DNA from: an uncultured Mycolicibacterium sp.
GTDB taxonomy: Bacteria; Actinomycetota; Actinomycetes; Mycobacteriales; Mycobacteriaceae
Length of the DNA: 55,344 nt
NCBI RefSeq assembly: GCF_937941905.1
Contig: NZ_CALDGS010000038.1
Span: 1-55,344 of the forward strand
Reading direction: 5' to 3'
Shown: one piece after another, positions 40,681 through 51,898 of the stretch
Position numbering within the stretch: the stretch's first letter is position 1
Layout of the letters: each line of letters begins with the position of its first letter
The notes under the pieces: generated by a model
Databases searched by the model: none
The model's input: only the letters and a program-made list of their open reading frames with translations
What the model was told of the DNA's origin: nothing
Position numbers and translations under genes: made by a program

Positions 40681-41745
40681 ATGACCACCACTGCCGCCGT
40701 TCTGGTCCTGCTCGACGATCCGGTGCTGCGCGACGACGTCGACCGCGTCGCCGCGGCCGCCGGCGTTCCGGTGGTGCACGCCGCCGAACCGCCCGGGCGC
40801 CGGGCCTGGACGGCGGCGTCGGCCGTGCTGCTCGACGCGGCGTGCGTGCACCGCGGTGCGCTCGGCGCGCCACCCCGTCGCGACCGGGTGCTGCTGGTCG
40901 GGCGCGCCGAACCCGATGCCGCCGCCTACCGGGCCGCGCTTGCCGCGGGCGCCGAACGGGTGCTCACCCTGCCCCGCGACGACGCCGAACTCGTCGCCCT
41001 GCTGTCCGCCGCCGCGGAGGACCGCGCCGGTGCGGCGCGGCGGGGCGCGGTGCTGGCGGTGGTCGCCGGCCGCGGCGGGGCCGGGGCCTCGGTGTTCGCC
41101 GCCGCGCTGGCGCTGTGCGCCCGCGCCGAACCCCTGCTCGTCGACGTCGATCCGTGCAGCGGCGGCATCGACCTGCTGCTCGGTGCGGAGGCCGCCCCGG
41201 GGCTGCGCTGGCCCGATCTGGCGGTGCGCGACGGCCGGCTCGCCCACACCGCGCTGCGCGACGCGCTGCCCCGGCACGGTGCGGTCAGCGTGCTGTCCAG
41301 CGGCCGTGAGCCGGCCGAGATCGGGCCGGCCGCACTCGGGGCGGTGCTGGAGGCCGGCTACCGGGCCGGGACGACGGTGGTCTGCGACGTGCCCCGCCGC
41401 GGCACCGCGGCCGCCGAGACCGCCGTCCAGGCCGCGGATCTCGTCGTCGTGGTGACCACCGCCGACGTGCGGTCGGCCGCAGCCACCGCGGCGGTGGGGG
41501 CGTGGTGCACGGCGGCCAACCCGAATGTCGGGGTGGTGGTGCGCGGCCCGGCCCCGGGCGGGATGCGCGCCGCCGACGTCGCCGCCGCGGCCGGGCTGCC
41601 GCTGCTGGCGGCCATGCGCCCGCAGCCAGGCCTGGACGTCGCGCTGGAGCGCGGCGGGCTGCGGCTCGGGCGGCGCGGCCCGCTGGCGGGGGCCGCCCGC
41701 CGGGTGCTGGCGCTGCTCGGCTCCCAGCCGGCGGTGGCGGCATGA
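40681..41745 (+). CDS. ssd: Septum-site determining protein Ssd / TadZ-CpaE-like ATPase
   Basis: The 354-residue protein has an N-terminal receiver-like domain (about 1-115, TTTAAVLVLLDDPVLRDDV) and a C-terminal MinD/ParA-like domain. The P-loop region VVAGRGGAGASVFAAALAL lacks the canonical Lys-Ser/Thr, so it is a deviant ATPase as in TadZ. Rv3660c (Ssd) affects septum formation in M. tuberculosis, and TadZ localises tad pilus machinery. It begins the tad/flp operon and its stop overlaps tadA by 4 bp (ATGA). Confidence 0.9.
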   Translation: MTTTAAVLVLLDDPVLRDDVDRVAAAAGVPVVHAAEPPGRRAWTAASAVLLDAACVHRGALGAPPRRDRVLLVGRAEPDAAAYRAALAAGAERVLTLPRDDAELVALLSAAAEDRAGAARRGAVLAVVAGRGGAGASVFAAALALCARAEPLLVDVDPCSGGIDLLLGAEAAPGLRWPDLAVRDGRLAHTALRDALPRHGAVSVLSSGREPAEIGPAALGAVLEAGYRAGTTVVCDVPRRGTAAAETAVQAADLVVVVTTADVRSAAATAAVGAWCTAANPNVGVVVRGPAPGGMRAADVAAAAGLPLLAAMRPQPGLDVALERGGLRLGRRGPLAGAARRVLALLGSQPAVAA

Positions 41746-42911
41746 CCGCCCGGCCGCTGATCGAGCGGGTGCGGGAGCGGCTCGCCGCCGAGTCCGCGCC
41801 GCTGCGGCCCACGGTGGTCGCCGCGGCGCTGCGCGCCGAGTCCGGCGGCCTGCTCGGCGACACCGAGGTGCTGGCCGGGCTGCGCACCCTGCAGACCGAA
41901 CTCGTCGGGGCCGGCCTGCTCGACCCGCTGCTGGCCGCCGAGGGCACCACCGACGTGCTGGTCACCGCGCCGGACGCGGTGTGGGTCGACGACGGCACCG
42001 GGCTGCGCCGGGCACCGGTGCGATTCCCCGACGAGGCCGCGGTGCGGCGGCTGGCCCAGCGGCTGGCGCTGGCCGCCGGCCGTCGGCTCGATGACGCCCA
42101 GCCCTGGGTGGACGGGCACCTCACCGGGCTGGGCGCGGCCGGTTGCACGGTGCGGCTGCACGCCGTGCTGCCGCCGATCGCCGCCGCCGGCACCTGTCTG
42201 TCGCTGCGGGTGCTGCGTCCGGCCACCCAGGATCTGGCCGCGTTGACCGCCTGCGGGGCGATCGCCCCCGAGGCCGGTCGGCTGCTCGAGGCGATCGTCG
42301 CCGCCCGCCTGGCCTTCCTCGTCTCCGGCGGCACCGGGGCCGGCAAGACCACCCTGCTCAGCGCCCTGCTCGGCGCCGTCCCAGGCGACGAGCGCATCGT
42401 CTGCGTGGAGGACGCGGCCGAATTGGCGCCCCGGCATCCGCACGTGGTGCACCTCGTCGCCCGGGCCGCCAACGTCGAGGGTGTCGGGGCGGTGCCGGTG
42501 CGCGAGCTGGTGCGGCAGGCGCTGCGGATGCGGCCGGACCGCATCGTGGTCGGCGAGGTGCGCGGCGCGGAGGTCGTCGACCTGCTCGCCGCCCTCAACA
42601 CCGGCCACGACGGCGGCGCGGGCACCGTGCATGCCAACACCCCGGCCGAGGTGCCCGCCCGGCTCGAGGCGCTGGCCGCCCTGGGCGGGCTGGACCGCGC
42701 CGCCCTGCACAGCCAGCTCGCCGCCGCGGTGCAGGTGCTGTTGCACGTGCGCCGCGACCGGGACGGCAGCCGGCGGCTGGCCGAGATCGCGGTACTGCGG
42801 CGCGACGCGCACGACCGGGTCCGGGCGGTGACCGCCTGGCACCACGACACCGGGCCCGGGCCGGGGGCGGACCCGCTGCACCGGCTGCTGGCCCGGCGGG
42901 GCGGGACATGA
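41742..42911 (+). CDS. tadA: TadA/CpaF-type secretion ATPase
   Basis: A 389-residue hexameric type II/IV secretion ATPase driving Flp pilus assembly. Walker A VSGGTGAGKTTLLSALL (about residue 197), Asp box VCVEDAAEL, Walker B MRPDRIVVGEVRGAEV and His box NTGHDGGAGTVHANT are complete. The N-terminal domain is about 60-180. Ortholog of Rv3659c. Overlaps ssd and tadB by 4 bp each, which indicates tight coupling. Confidence 0.95.
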   Translation: MTARPLIERVRERLAAESAPLRPTVVAAALRAESGGLLGDTEVLAGLRTLQTELVGAGLLDPLLAAEGTTDVLVTAPDAVWVDDGTGLRRAPVRFPDEAAVRRLAQRLALAAGRRLDDAQPWVDGHLTGLGAAGCTVRLHAVLPPIAAAGTCLSLRVLRPATQDLAALTACGAIAPEAGRLLEAIVAARLAFLVSGGTGAGKTTLLSALLGAVPGDERIVCVEDAAELAPRHPHVVHLVARAANVEGVGAVPVRELVRQALRMRPDRIVVGEVRGAEVVDLLAALNTGHDGGAGTVHANTPAEVPARLEALAALGGLDRAALHSQLAAAVQVLLHVRRDRDGSRRLAEIAVLRRDAHDRVRAVTAWHHDTGPGPGADPLHRLLARRGGT

Positions 42912-43699
42912 CCGCCGGGGTCGCCACCGCGGCGCTGGCGCTGATGGCCGCCGTTCTGGTCGCGCCGCCCCCGTACCCGCGCGCCCGGGCGCGGTGGCCG
43001 CGGCGGCGCGGCCCGCGCCTGCCGCTGCGATGGGTGCCGACGGCCGCCGCGGGTGCGGCCGTGCTCGTCCTGCCGCCCGGGGTGGCGGTGGCCGCCGGGC
43101 TGCTCACCGGCACCGCCTGGCTGCGCCTCCGGCACCGCCGTGCCGACCGGCGCCGCCGCGCCGAGGCCGCCGCGCTGCAGGACGCCCTGGAGGTGCTGGT
43201 CGGGGAGCTCGCGGTGGGCGCGCACCCGGTGGCCGCCGTGGAGGCCGCCGCGGCCGAGACCACCGGTGCGGTGGCCGAAGCCCTGCGCACGGTTGCCGCG
43301 CGCGCCCGGCTCGGCGCCGACGTTCCCGCCGGCCTACGCGCCGCGGCCGCCGACTCGGCGCTGGCCGGCGCCTGGGAGCGGCTCGCGGTGTGCTGGCAGC
43401 TCGCCGAGACCCACGGGCTGGCCATCGCCACCCTGCTCGGCACCGCGCAGCGCGACATCGTCGAGCGGGAACGCTTCCTGGCCCGGGTGCACGCCGGGCT
43501 GGCCGGTGCCCGCACCACCGCCGTCGTGCTGGCCGGGTTGCCGCTGGCCGGGATCGCCATCGGGCAGGCCATCGGCGCCGATCCGGTGGCGTTCCTGTGC
43601 GGCGGCGGCCCCGGCGGCGTGGTGCTGGCGGTCGGGGTGGCGCTCGGCTGCGCCGGGCTGCTGTGGTCGGACCGCATCACCGCCGGAGCGCTGCGGTGA
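42908..43699 (+). CDS. tadB: TadB-like inner membrane pilus assembly protein
   Basis: The 263-residue protein has two N-terminal and two C-terminal membrane segments around a GspF/T2SF cytoplasmic domain (ALQDALEVLVGELAVGAHPVAAV, AVCWQLAETHGLAIATLL, RARTTAVVLAGLPLAGIAIG-like). With TadC it forms the platform of the Flp machine. Ortholog of Rv3658c. Overlaps tadA (ATGA) and tadC (GTGA). Confidence 0.88.
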   Translation: MTAGVATAALALMAAVLVAPPPYPRARARWPRRRGPRLPLRWVPTAAAGAAVLVLPPGVAVAAGLLTGTAWLRLRHRRADRRRRAEAAALQDALEVLVGELAVGAHPVAAVEAAAAETTGAVAEALRTVAARARLGADVPAGLRAAAADSALAGAWERLAVCWQLAETHGLAIATLLGTAQRDIVERERFLARVHAGLAGARTTAVVLAGLPLAGIAIGQAIGADPVAFLCGGGPGGVVLAVGVALGCAGLLWSDRITAGALR

Positions 43700-44265
43700 G
43701 CGCGGCGGCGCTGCTGCTGGCCGCCGCGCTGCTGCTGGCCGGCGGCCCCCGCCGGGCCCGGCGCCGGGCGGACACCGGCAGCCGCCGGGCCACCGGTGCG
43801 CCCCGGGCCGCCGATCCGTTGGCCGCGGCGTTCACCTTCGACCTGTTCGGGGCCTGCCTGGCGGCCGGGATGGCGGTGCCGACCGCCGCGACGGCCACCG
43901 CCGCCTCCGCCCCCGCCGGGCTGGCCCGCACCCTGCGCCGCGCCGCCGACCTGCTGGCGCTGGGGGCCGACCCCGCCACCGCCTGGTCGCGGCCCGGCCC
44001 GCCCGGCCACGACGCCGAGGCGGCGCTGCTACGGCTGGCCCGGCGATCGGCCACCTCCGGCGCCGCCCTGGCCCGCGGCGTGACGGAGCTGGCCGGCCAG
44101 ACCCGCCACGACGCCGCCATCGCAGCGGCCGCGGCCGCCGAACGCGCCGCGGTGCTCATCGCCGGACCGCTCGGGCTGTGCTACCTGCCGGCCTTCGTCT
44201 GCCTCGGGGTGGTGCCGGTGATCGCCGGACTGGTCGGCGGCGTGCTGTCGGGCGGAGTGCTGTGA
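43696..44265 (+). CDS. tadC: TadC-like inner membrane pilus assembly protein
   Basis: The 189-residue, shorter GspF-domain protein has a membrane helix at 1-16, a central cytoplasmic domain (FDLFGACLAAGMAVPTAA; LRRAADLLALGADPATAW) and a C-terminal helix pair ending VVPVIAGLVGGVLSGGVL. Ortholog of Rv3657c. GTG 43696 overlaps the tadB stop. Confidence 0.87.
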   Translation: MSAAALLLAAALLLAGGPRRARRRADTGSRRATGAPRAADPLAAAFTFDLFGACLAAGMAVPTAATATAASAPAGLARTLRRAADLLALGADPATAWSRPGPPGHDAEAALLRLARRSATSGAALARGVTELAGQTRHDAAIAAAAAAERAAVLIAGPLGLCYLPAFVCLGVVPVIAGLVGGVLSGGVL

Positions 44266-44307
44266 GCACGGGCGGACGGCCCGTGCCGGACCGGAGGGGA
44301 GGGTCCA

Positions 44308-44520
44308 GTGGGAGGACGGGTACGCGACCGGTTGGCCGTGCTGCGGGTGCGGCTGGTGCTGCTCGCCGCCGACGATGCCGGGATGAGCACGGTGGAGTAC
44401 GCCATCGGCACCATCGCGGCGGCGGCGTTCGGCGCCATCCTCTACACCGTGGTCACCGGCGATTCGGTGGTCGGAGCGCTGACCGGCATCATCCGCCGCG
44501 CGCTGCGCACCGAGGTCTAG
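44308..44520 (+). CDS. DUF4244 Flp-pilin-like protein
   Basis: The 70-residue protein has a 25-residue leader ending in Gly, then MSTVEYAIGTIAAAAFGAILYTVV, which fits a prepilin with a type IV leader (G|MSTVEY, Glu at +5). Residues 26-50 form the hydrophobic pilin helix. It is the likely major Flp subunit. GTG 44308 follows GGAGGGGAGGG. Ortholog of Rv3656c. No prepilin peptidase gene is seen in this window. Confidence 0.88.
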   Translation: MGGRVRDRLAVLRVRLVLLAADDAGMSTVEYAIGTIAAAAFGAILYTVVTGDSVVGALTGIIRRALRTEV

Positions 44521-44523
44521 CCG

Positions 44524-44876
44524 GTGGGGCGTGGGGAAGGGCGGGCCCGGGGGATGCCGGGGCGGTCACCGTCGAGGCAGCCCTGGCCTTCGCGGCGCTG
44601 GCGGCGGTGCTGCTGGTCTGCCTGGCCGGGCTGGCGGCGGTGGTGCAGCAGCTGCGCTGCCTGGACGCGGCGCGGGAGGCCGCGCGGCTGGCCGCCCGAG
44701 GCGATGCGGCCGCCGCCGTCCGGCTCGCCGAGGCCGTCGCCCCTGCCGGGGCCCGGGTGCAGCTGCACCGCGACGGCGACCTGCACCGGGCCCGGGTCAG
44801 CGTGGCGGTGCCGCTGCTGGCCGGGCTCACCGTCACCGGTGAGGCCGCCGCGGCCGCCGAACCCGGCACCGGCTGA
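44524..44876 (+). pseudogene. TadE-like minor pilin gene with apparent 1-nt frameshift near its start
   Basis: The frame ending at 44876 reads DAGAVTVEAALAFAALAAVLLVCLAG and then a TadE-like soluble part (QQLRCLDAAREAARLAARGD...). It matches Rv3655c. No ATG, GTG or TTG lies in this frame near the N-terminus; the frame is open backwards into tadC. The natural GTG at 44524, 3 bp after the pilin stop with GAGGT upstream, is in another frame. It would read VGRGEGRARG and join DAGAVTVE exactly if the G run at 44549-44553 had one more G. So this is either a homopolymer sequencing error, a slippery frameshift, or a real mutation. Confidence 0.65.
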
Positions 44877-45225
44877 CGCCGGCTCGGCCGGCGTGCTCGC
44901 GGCCGCCATGGTCGCCGTCCTGGTCGCGGTCACCGGGGCGGGGATCCACCTCGGCGCGGCGGTACTGGCCCGGCACCGCGCCCAGGCCGCCGCCGACCTC
45001 GCCGCCCTCGCCGCGGCGGCCGGGCTCGCCGACGGGCGGACGGCGGCGTGCGACCGGGCTGGGCGGGTCGCCCGCGCGATGTCGGCACACCTGACCGCCT
45101 GCACCGTCGACGGGCTCGACGTGGTGGTCACGGCGGAGGCGGAGGTCCCGCTGCGGGTCCCACTGCGGGGGCCGGCGACCCGCGCCCGCGCCGCCGCCCG
45201 AGCCGGCCCGGAGCCCGTGCCGTGA
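44839..45225 (+). CDS. TadE-like pseudopilin (Rv3654c-type, secretion/helicase neighbourhood)
   Basis: The 128-residue protein starts at GTG 44839 (VRPPRPPNPAPADAGSAG), overlapping the TadE gene by 38 bp. It has a pilin-like helix (GVLAAAMVAVLVAVTGAGIHLGAAV) and the RHRAQAAADLAALAAA pattern of the TadE/TadG-like proteins found next to the DUF1998 helicase. A later GTG at 44893 would remove the leader and is less likely. Last gene of the tad operon. It converges on the helicase gene across a 132-bp spacer that shows no feature. Confidence 0.8.
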   Translation: MRPPRPPNPAPADAGSAGVLAAAMVAVLVAVTGAGIHLGAAVLARHRAQAAADLAALAAAAGLADGRTAACDRAGRVARAMSAHLTACTVDGLDVVVTAEAEVPLRVPLRGPATRARAAARAGPEPVP

Positions 45226-45357
45226 TGTCGCCGACGGGTTTGCAGTGGCGTTGTGCGCAGGTATTGCTACTCGTGAGTACGCCAATCCGCGAAGAACCGT
45301 CGCCGCGGGACCGCGATACGCCGAACCGAGTTTGCCGAGCCGCCGCGGCGGGCCGGG

Positions 45358-47703
45358 CTAGCCGTGCCGGGCCAGTGCGTCGAGCACCAGGCGCAGCACC
45401 GTCACCGCGCCCGGTTTGTCCAGCGGGTCGTTGGCGTTGCCGCACTTCGGTGACTGCACGCACGACGGGCAGCCGGCCGGGCACTCGCACGCCTCGATCG
45501 CCGCCGCGGTGGCGGCCCACCAGTCGCGCAGCCGGGCGTAGCCGCGGGCGGCGAAGCCCGCCCCGCCCGGGTAACCGTCGTAGACGAAGATCGTCGGCAG
45601 CCCGTCCTCCGGGCCCACCGCGGTGGACACCCCGCCGATGTCACCGCGGTCGCAGGAGGCCACCAGCGGCAGCAGGCCGATCGCCGCGTGCTCGGCCGCG
45701 TGCAGCGATCCCGGCACCCGGAGTGGTTCGATCCCGTTGTCGTACAACGTCTCCGGCGTGACCGTGCACATCACCGCCATGGTGTCGAGGCTGCGCGGCG
45801 GCAGGTCCAGTTCGACGAAATCGATGACCTCACCGGACATCCGGCGGCGCAGATAGCCGATCACGGTGTTGGTCACCGACACCGGCACCAGCCCGACGGT
45901 GACCGGCCCCAACGTGATCCGCTCGCCCGGGCCGGTGACCTCGATGTCGGTGCGCTCCCGGGCGAAGGTGGTGTACCCGGGGTCCTCGGCGTGCACGAAC
46001 GCCAGCCCGCCCTCGAGGTCGAGCGAGTCCACCAGATAGGTCTCGCCCTGGTGCAGGTACACCGCGCCCGGATGCACGGCGGCGTAGGCCTGGCCCACCC
46101 CCGCGCTGCCGAGCAGCCGGCCGGTGTCGGACTCCAGGATCGCGATCTGCCCGCCCGAGGCACCGCGGATGTCCACCGCCGGGTGCGGGCTCAGCCCCGG
46201 GGCGGGGAAGTAGCCGGTGGGCCGGCGCCGCAGCAGCCCGTCGTCGACGAGCGCCTCGGCCACCTGCTCGGCGCCCAGCGCGCGCACCTCGGCGTCGGTG
46301 AGCGGCAGCTCGGCGGCCGCGCACAGCAGTTGCGGGCCCAGCACGTACGGGTTGGTCGGGTCGATCACCACCCGCTCGATCGGCCGGTCCAGCAGCGCGG
46401 CGGGGTGGTGCACCAGGTAGGTGTCCAGCGGGTCGTCCCGGGCGATCAGCACGATCAGCGCGCTCTGCCCGCGCCGGCCGGACCGGCCGGCCTGCTGCCA
46501 GAACGACGCCACCGTGCCCGGGAACCCGGCCAGCACCACCGCGTCCAGGCCGGCGATGTCCACCCCGAGCTCCAGCGCGTTGGTGGTGGCCAGGCCGCGC
46601 AGCTCGCCCTCGGCCAGCGCCCGCTCCAGCGCGCGGCGGTCCTCGGCCAGGTACCCGGCCCGGTAGGAGGCCACCGTGTCCACCAGATCCGGTGCCACCT
46701 CGGCCAGCCGGGCCCGCGCGGTGAGCGCGGTCAACTCCGCCCCGCGCCGGGACCGCACGAACGTCAGCGTGCGCGCCCCCTCGGCGACCAGGTCGGCCAT
46801 CACCCGGCCGGCCTCCGCGCCCGCCGAGCGGCGCACCGGCGCCCCGTTCTCCCCGACCAGGTCGTCGAGCAGTGCCGGCTCCCACAGCGCCACGGTGCGG
46901 GCTCCCTGCGGCGCGCCGTCCTCGGTCACCTCGGCGACCGTCTGGCCGATCAGCTCGGCGGCGGTGGTCCCCGGCTCGGCGGTGGTGGCGCTGGCGAAGA
47001 TCACCGTCGGCCCGGGCTCCGAGGGGCCCCGGTAGCGCTGGCACAGGCGCAGCAGCCGGCGCAGCACCATCGCCACGTTCGAGCCGAAAATGCCTCGGTA
47101 GTAATGGCATTCATCGACCACCAGATAGCGCAGGTGGCGCAGGAAGGCCGCCCACCGGCCGTGGTTGGGCAACAGCGCGGCGTGGATCATGTCCGGGTTG
47201 GAGAAGATCCAGCGCGACCGTTCCCGGGCGAACCGGCGCAGCTCCGACGGGCTGTCGCCGTCGTAGGCGACCGGCCCCACGTCGTGGCAGCGCGGCACCG
47301 CGGCGGTCAGCTCCTGGGCGGCGCGCAGCTGGTCGTGACCGAGCGCCTTGGTCGGCGACAGGTACAGCGCCCGGGCCCGGCGGTCGGCGGCCAGCGCGGT
47401 CAGGATCGGCAGCTGATAGGCCAGCGACTTGCCCGAGGCGGTACCGGTCGACAGCACCACGTGCCGGCCGTGGTGGGCCAGGTCGGCCGCGGCGGCCTGG
47501 TGGGTCCACGGTTGGGCGATCCCGCGCTCGCGAAACGCCGCCACCACCTCCGGATCGGCCCACTGCGGCCACGGCCGGGTGCGGCCCGGCCGTGGCGGCA
47601 GATCGGCGACGTGGCGCAGCGGATGCTCACCGGAACCGGTGCCCGCGAGCACGCAGGCGAGCAGTTCACGGCCGAAATCCGACCCCGCGGGATCCGACCC
47701 CAA
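45358..47703 (-). CDS. DEAD/DEAH-box superfamily 2 helicase with DUF1998 domain
   Basis: The 781-residue protein has helicase motifs Q/I (WTHQAAAADLAHHG, STGTASGKSLAYQLP), II (LVVDECHYY), III (IFASATT), and IV-VI (TNALELGVDIAGLD, FWQQAGRSGRRGQ). A C-terminal DUF1998/MZB region has four Cys in ACECPAGCPSCVQSPKCG, probably binding zinc. This is the MrfA/SftH-type 3'-5' helicase class active in DNA repair. Ortholog of Rv3649. TTG 47703 was chosen because GGGAGGAC sits 4-8 nt before it; an ATG at 47778 would extend into the cspA promoter region. Confidence 0.92.
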   Translation of the reverse strand: MGSDPAGSDFGRELLACVLAGTGSGEHPLRHVADLPPRPGRTRPWPQWADPEVVAAFRERGIAQPWTHQAAAADLAHHGRHVVLSTGTASGKSLAYQLPILTALAADRRARALYLSPTKALGHDQLRAAQELTAAVPRCHDVGPVAYDGDSPSELRRFARERSRWIFSNPDMIHAALLPNHGRWAAFLRHLRYLVVDECHYYRGIFGSNVAMVLRRLLRLCQRYRGPSEPGPTVIFASATTAEPGTTAAELIGQTVAEVTEDGAPQGARTVALWEPALLDDLVGENGAPVRRSAGAEAGRVMADLVAEGARTLTFVRSRRGAELTALTARARLAEVAPDLVDTVASYRAGYLAEDRRALERALAEGELRGLATTNALELGVDIAGLDAVVLAGFPGTVASFWQQAGRSGRRGQSALIVLIARDDPLDTYLVHHPAALLDRPIERVVIDPTNPYVLGPQLLCAAAELPLTDAEVRALGAEQVAEALVDDGLLRRRPTGYFPAPGLSPHPAVDIRGASGGQIAILESDTGRLLGSAGVGQAYAAVHPGAVYLHQGETYLVDSLDLEGGLAFVHAEDPGYTTFARERTDIEVTGPGERITLGPVTVGLVPVSVTNTVIGYLRRRMSGEVIDFVELDLPPRSLDTMAVMCTVTPETLYDNGIEPLRVPGSLHAAEHAAIGLLPLVASCDRGDIGGVSTAVGPEDGLPTIFVYDGYPGGAGFAARGYARLRDWWAATAAAIEACECPAGCPSCVQSPKCGNANDPLDKPGAVTVLRLVLDALARHG

Positions 47704-47793
47704 GATGTCCTCCCGACGCCCGCCCGGTAGCAGGTTGGGCGAGATTCTTCGTTTCCTGATCAGCTTGGACTGTCGCACCGGCCCGGAACGTGG

Positions 47794-47991
47794 TTGACTG
47801 GAGGCGGTCGCAGCTTCTGTGTTCGTGTTCTAGCACTCGCAGGATCGACGTTGCGATCGCGGCTCCTGCGAGGGTTTGTAGGTCGGGTCGAGTTCCGCCG
47901 CCTCCAAGTGAGGGCGGTCGGGACCGACCCGGTGTACCGAAAAAGCTTCGGTGGACCGCACCCGAAGAAATAAGAAGAGAGAGAACAAGAA
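47794..47991 (+). promoter_or_regulatory. cspA promoter and long structured 5' leader
   Basis: TTGACT (47794-47799), 18 bp, TGTGTT (47818-47823) is the best promoter pair. The leader of about 160 nt holds three stems: 47836-47844 with 47864-47872; 47881-47886 with 47924-47929; and 47936-47941 with 47947-47952. A purine-rich tract (AAGAAGAGAGAGAACAAG) lies just before the ATG. Cold-shock genes commonly carry such thermosensitive leaders. Confidence 0.5.
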
Positions 47992-48195
47992 ATGCCACAG
48001 GGAACTGTGAAGTGGTTCAACGCGGAGAAGGGCTTCGGCTTTATCGCCCCTGAGGACGGCTCCGCGGATGTGTTTGTCCACTACACGGAGATTCAGGGCA
48101 CGGGCTTCCGCACGCTGGAGGAGAACCAGCGGGTGGAGTTCGAGGTCGGCCAGAGCCCCAAGGGGCCGCAGGCCACGGGTGTTCGGGCCATCTGA
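47992..48195 (+). CDS. cspA: Cold shock protein CspA
   Basis: A 67-residue single cold-shock domain protein that binds single-stranded RNA/DNA as a chaperone. RNP1 is KGFGFIAP and RNP2 is VFVHYTEI. The start MPQGTVKWFNAEKG is standard. Ortholog of Rv3648c. It has a long leader and is followed by a strong terminator, so it is monocistronic. Confidence 0.98.
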   Translation: MPQGTVKWFNAEKGFGFIAPEDGSADVFVHYTEIQGTGFRTLEENQRVEFEVGQSPKGPQATGVRAI

Positions 48196-48225
48196 GCAGT
48201 CTGACTATCTGAACCTGAACCACGG

Positions 48226-48263
48226 AACCCCCGCGCATCCGATCCGGATCCGCGGGGGTTTTT
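48226..48263 (+). terminator. Rho-independent terminator of cspA
   Basis: AACCCCCGCG (48226-48235) pairs with CGCGGGGGTT (48251-48260) and is followed by TTT. Confidence 0.9.
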
Positions 48264-48333
48264 CGTTCGGCCGTGCCGGACACCCGGCGCCGGTGACGGG
48301 CGGGACGGGTGTGACTGTCCTACTGTCGGGGAC

Positions 48334-48924
48334 GTGAGGCAGCTCTCGTTCTTCTCGGCAGAGTCGGTGCCGCCCGCGGTCACCGACCTGTCCGGGCTGC
48401 TCGCGGCCGCCGGCCAGGTGGTCGTCGTCGGCTCGGGCGCTGAGGCGGGCGCGCGGCTGTCGGTCGTCGTCGACGCGGCCTGGCGGGCCGAGGGCATCGC
48501 CGAGATGATCACCGAGGCCGGCCTGCCCCCCGAGATCACCAGCACCGACGAGGGCAGCCCGCTGGTGCGCACCGACGTCGACGCGCGGCTGACCGAGCTG
48601 GCCCGCCGGTGGACCCGCGGCGCGGTCAAGACCGTGCCCGCCGACTGGGTGCCCGGACCCCGCGAGCTGCGGGCCTGGGTGCTGGCCGCCGGATCCCCGG
48701 ACAACGGGCACTACCAACTCGGGTTGGACCCGCACGCCCCCGACACCCACCCGGTGCTGGCCTCGGCACTGATGCGGGCCGGGATCGCGCCGACCCTCGT
48801 CGGCACCCGCGGCGGCCGGCCGGCGCTGCGGATCAGCGGCCGGCGGCGGCTGTCGCGCCTGGTAGAAACCGTGGGGGAACCCCCGGCGCCCGACGAGGCG
48901 TTCTCGAATTGGCCGCGCGTATAG
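48334..48924 (+). CDS. Conserved hypothetical protein (Rv3647c ortholog)
   Basis: The 196-residue soluble protein begins MRQLSFFSAESVPP. Visible segments are AAGQVVVVGSGAEAGARLSVVV, DVDARLTELARRWTRGAVK and ALRISGRRRLSRLVETVGEPP. No known domain or catalytic motif is evident to me. It is conserved next to topA in mycobacteria. GTG 48334 is 7 nt after TACTGT (48321-48326), so the mRNA is probably leaderless. The gap of 123 bp to topA has no terminator, so readthrough is possible. Confidence 0.85.
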   Translation: MRQLSFFSAESVPPAVTDLSGLLAAAGQVVVVGSGAEAGARLSVVVDAAWRAEGIAEMITEAGLPPEITSTDEGSPLVRTDVDARLTELARRWTRGAVKTVPADWVPGPRELRAWVLAAGSPDNGHYQLGLDPHAPDTHPVLASALMRAGIAPTLVGTRGGRPALRISGRRRLSRLVETVGEPPAPDEAFSNWPRV

Positions 48925-49047
48925 CGGACGGCCACGTGCCGAGGAGTTTGCGTTGGGTCGCCCGGGGTGCCACATTGTCAGTGCCGACGGACCGGTCCGG
49001 CGCAGGCGCGACCGGGGGCTGGTACATGAAGTGGAGCGAAGCAGGAA

Positions 49048-51833
<2,786 letters not shown>

Positions 51834-51858
<25 letters not shown>

Positions 51859-51889
51859 GCAGGAAAGCCACCGCGAAGAAGGCCTGAGC
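51834..51889 (+). repeat. Tandem duplication of the topA 3' end
   Basis: A 27-bp block including the stop codon (51834-51860) recurs exactly at 51863-51889, a 29-bp offset. The second copy lies after the stop and is not translated. Confidence 0.9.
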
Positions 51890-51898
51890 GCAGCCGGC

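Noticed and set aside
44524..45225. 233-codon frame starting at GTG 44524 as one protein
   Set aside because: Its first 105 codons are an out-of-frame reading of the TadE gene; only the part from about 44839 (the TadE-like pseudopilin) is protein-like.
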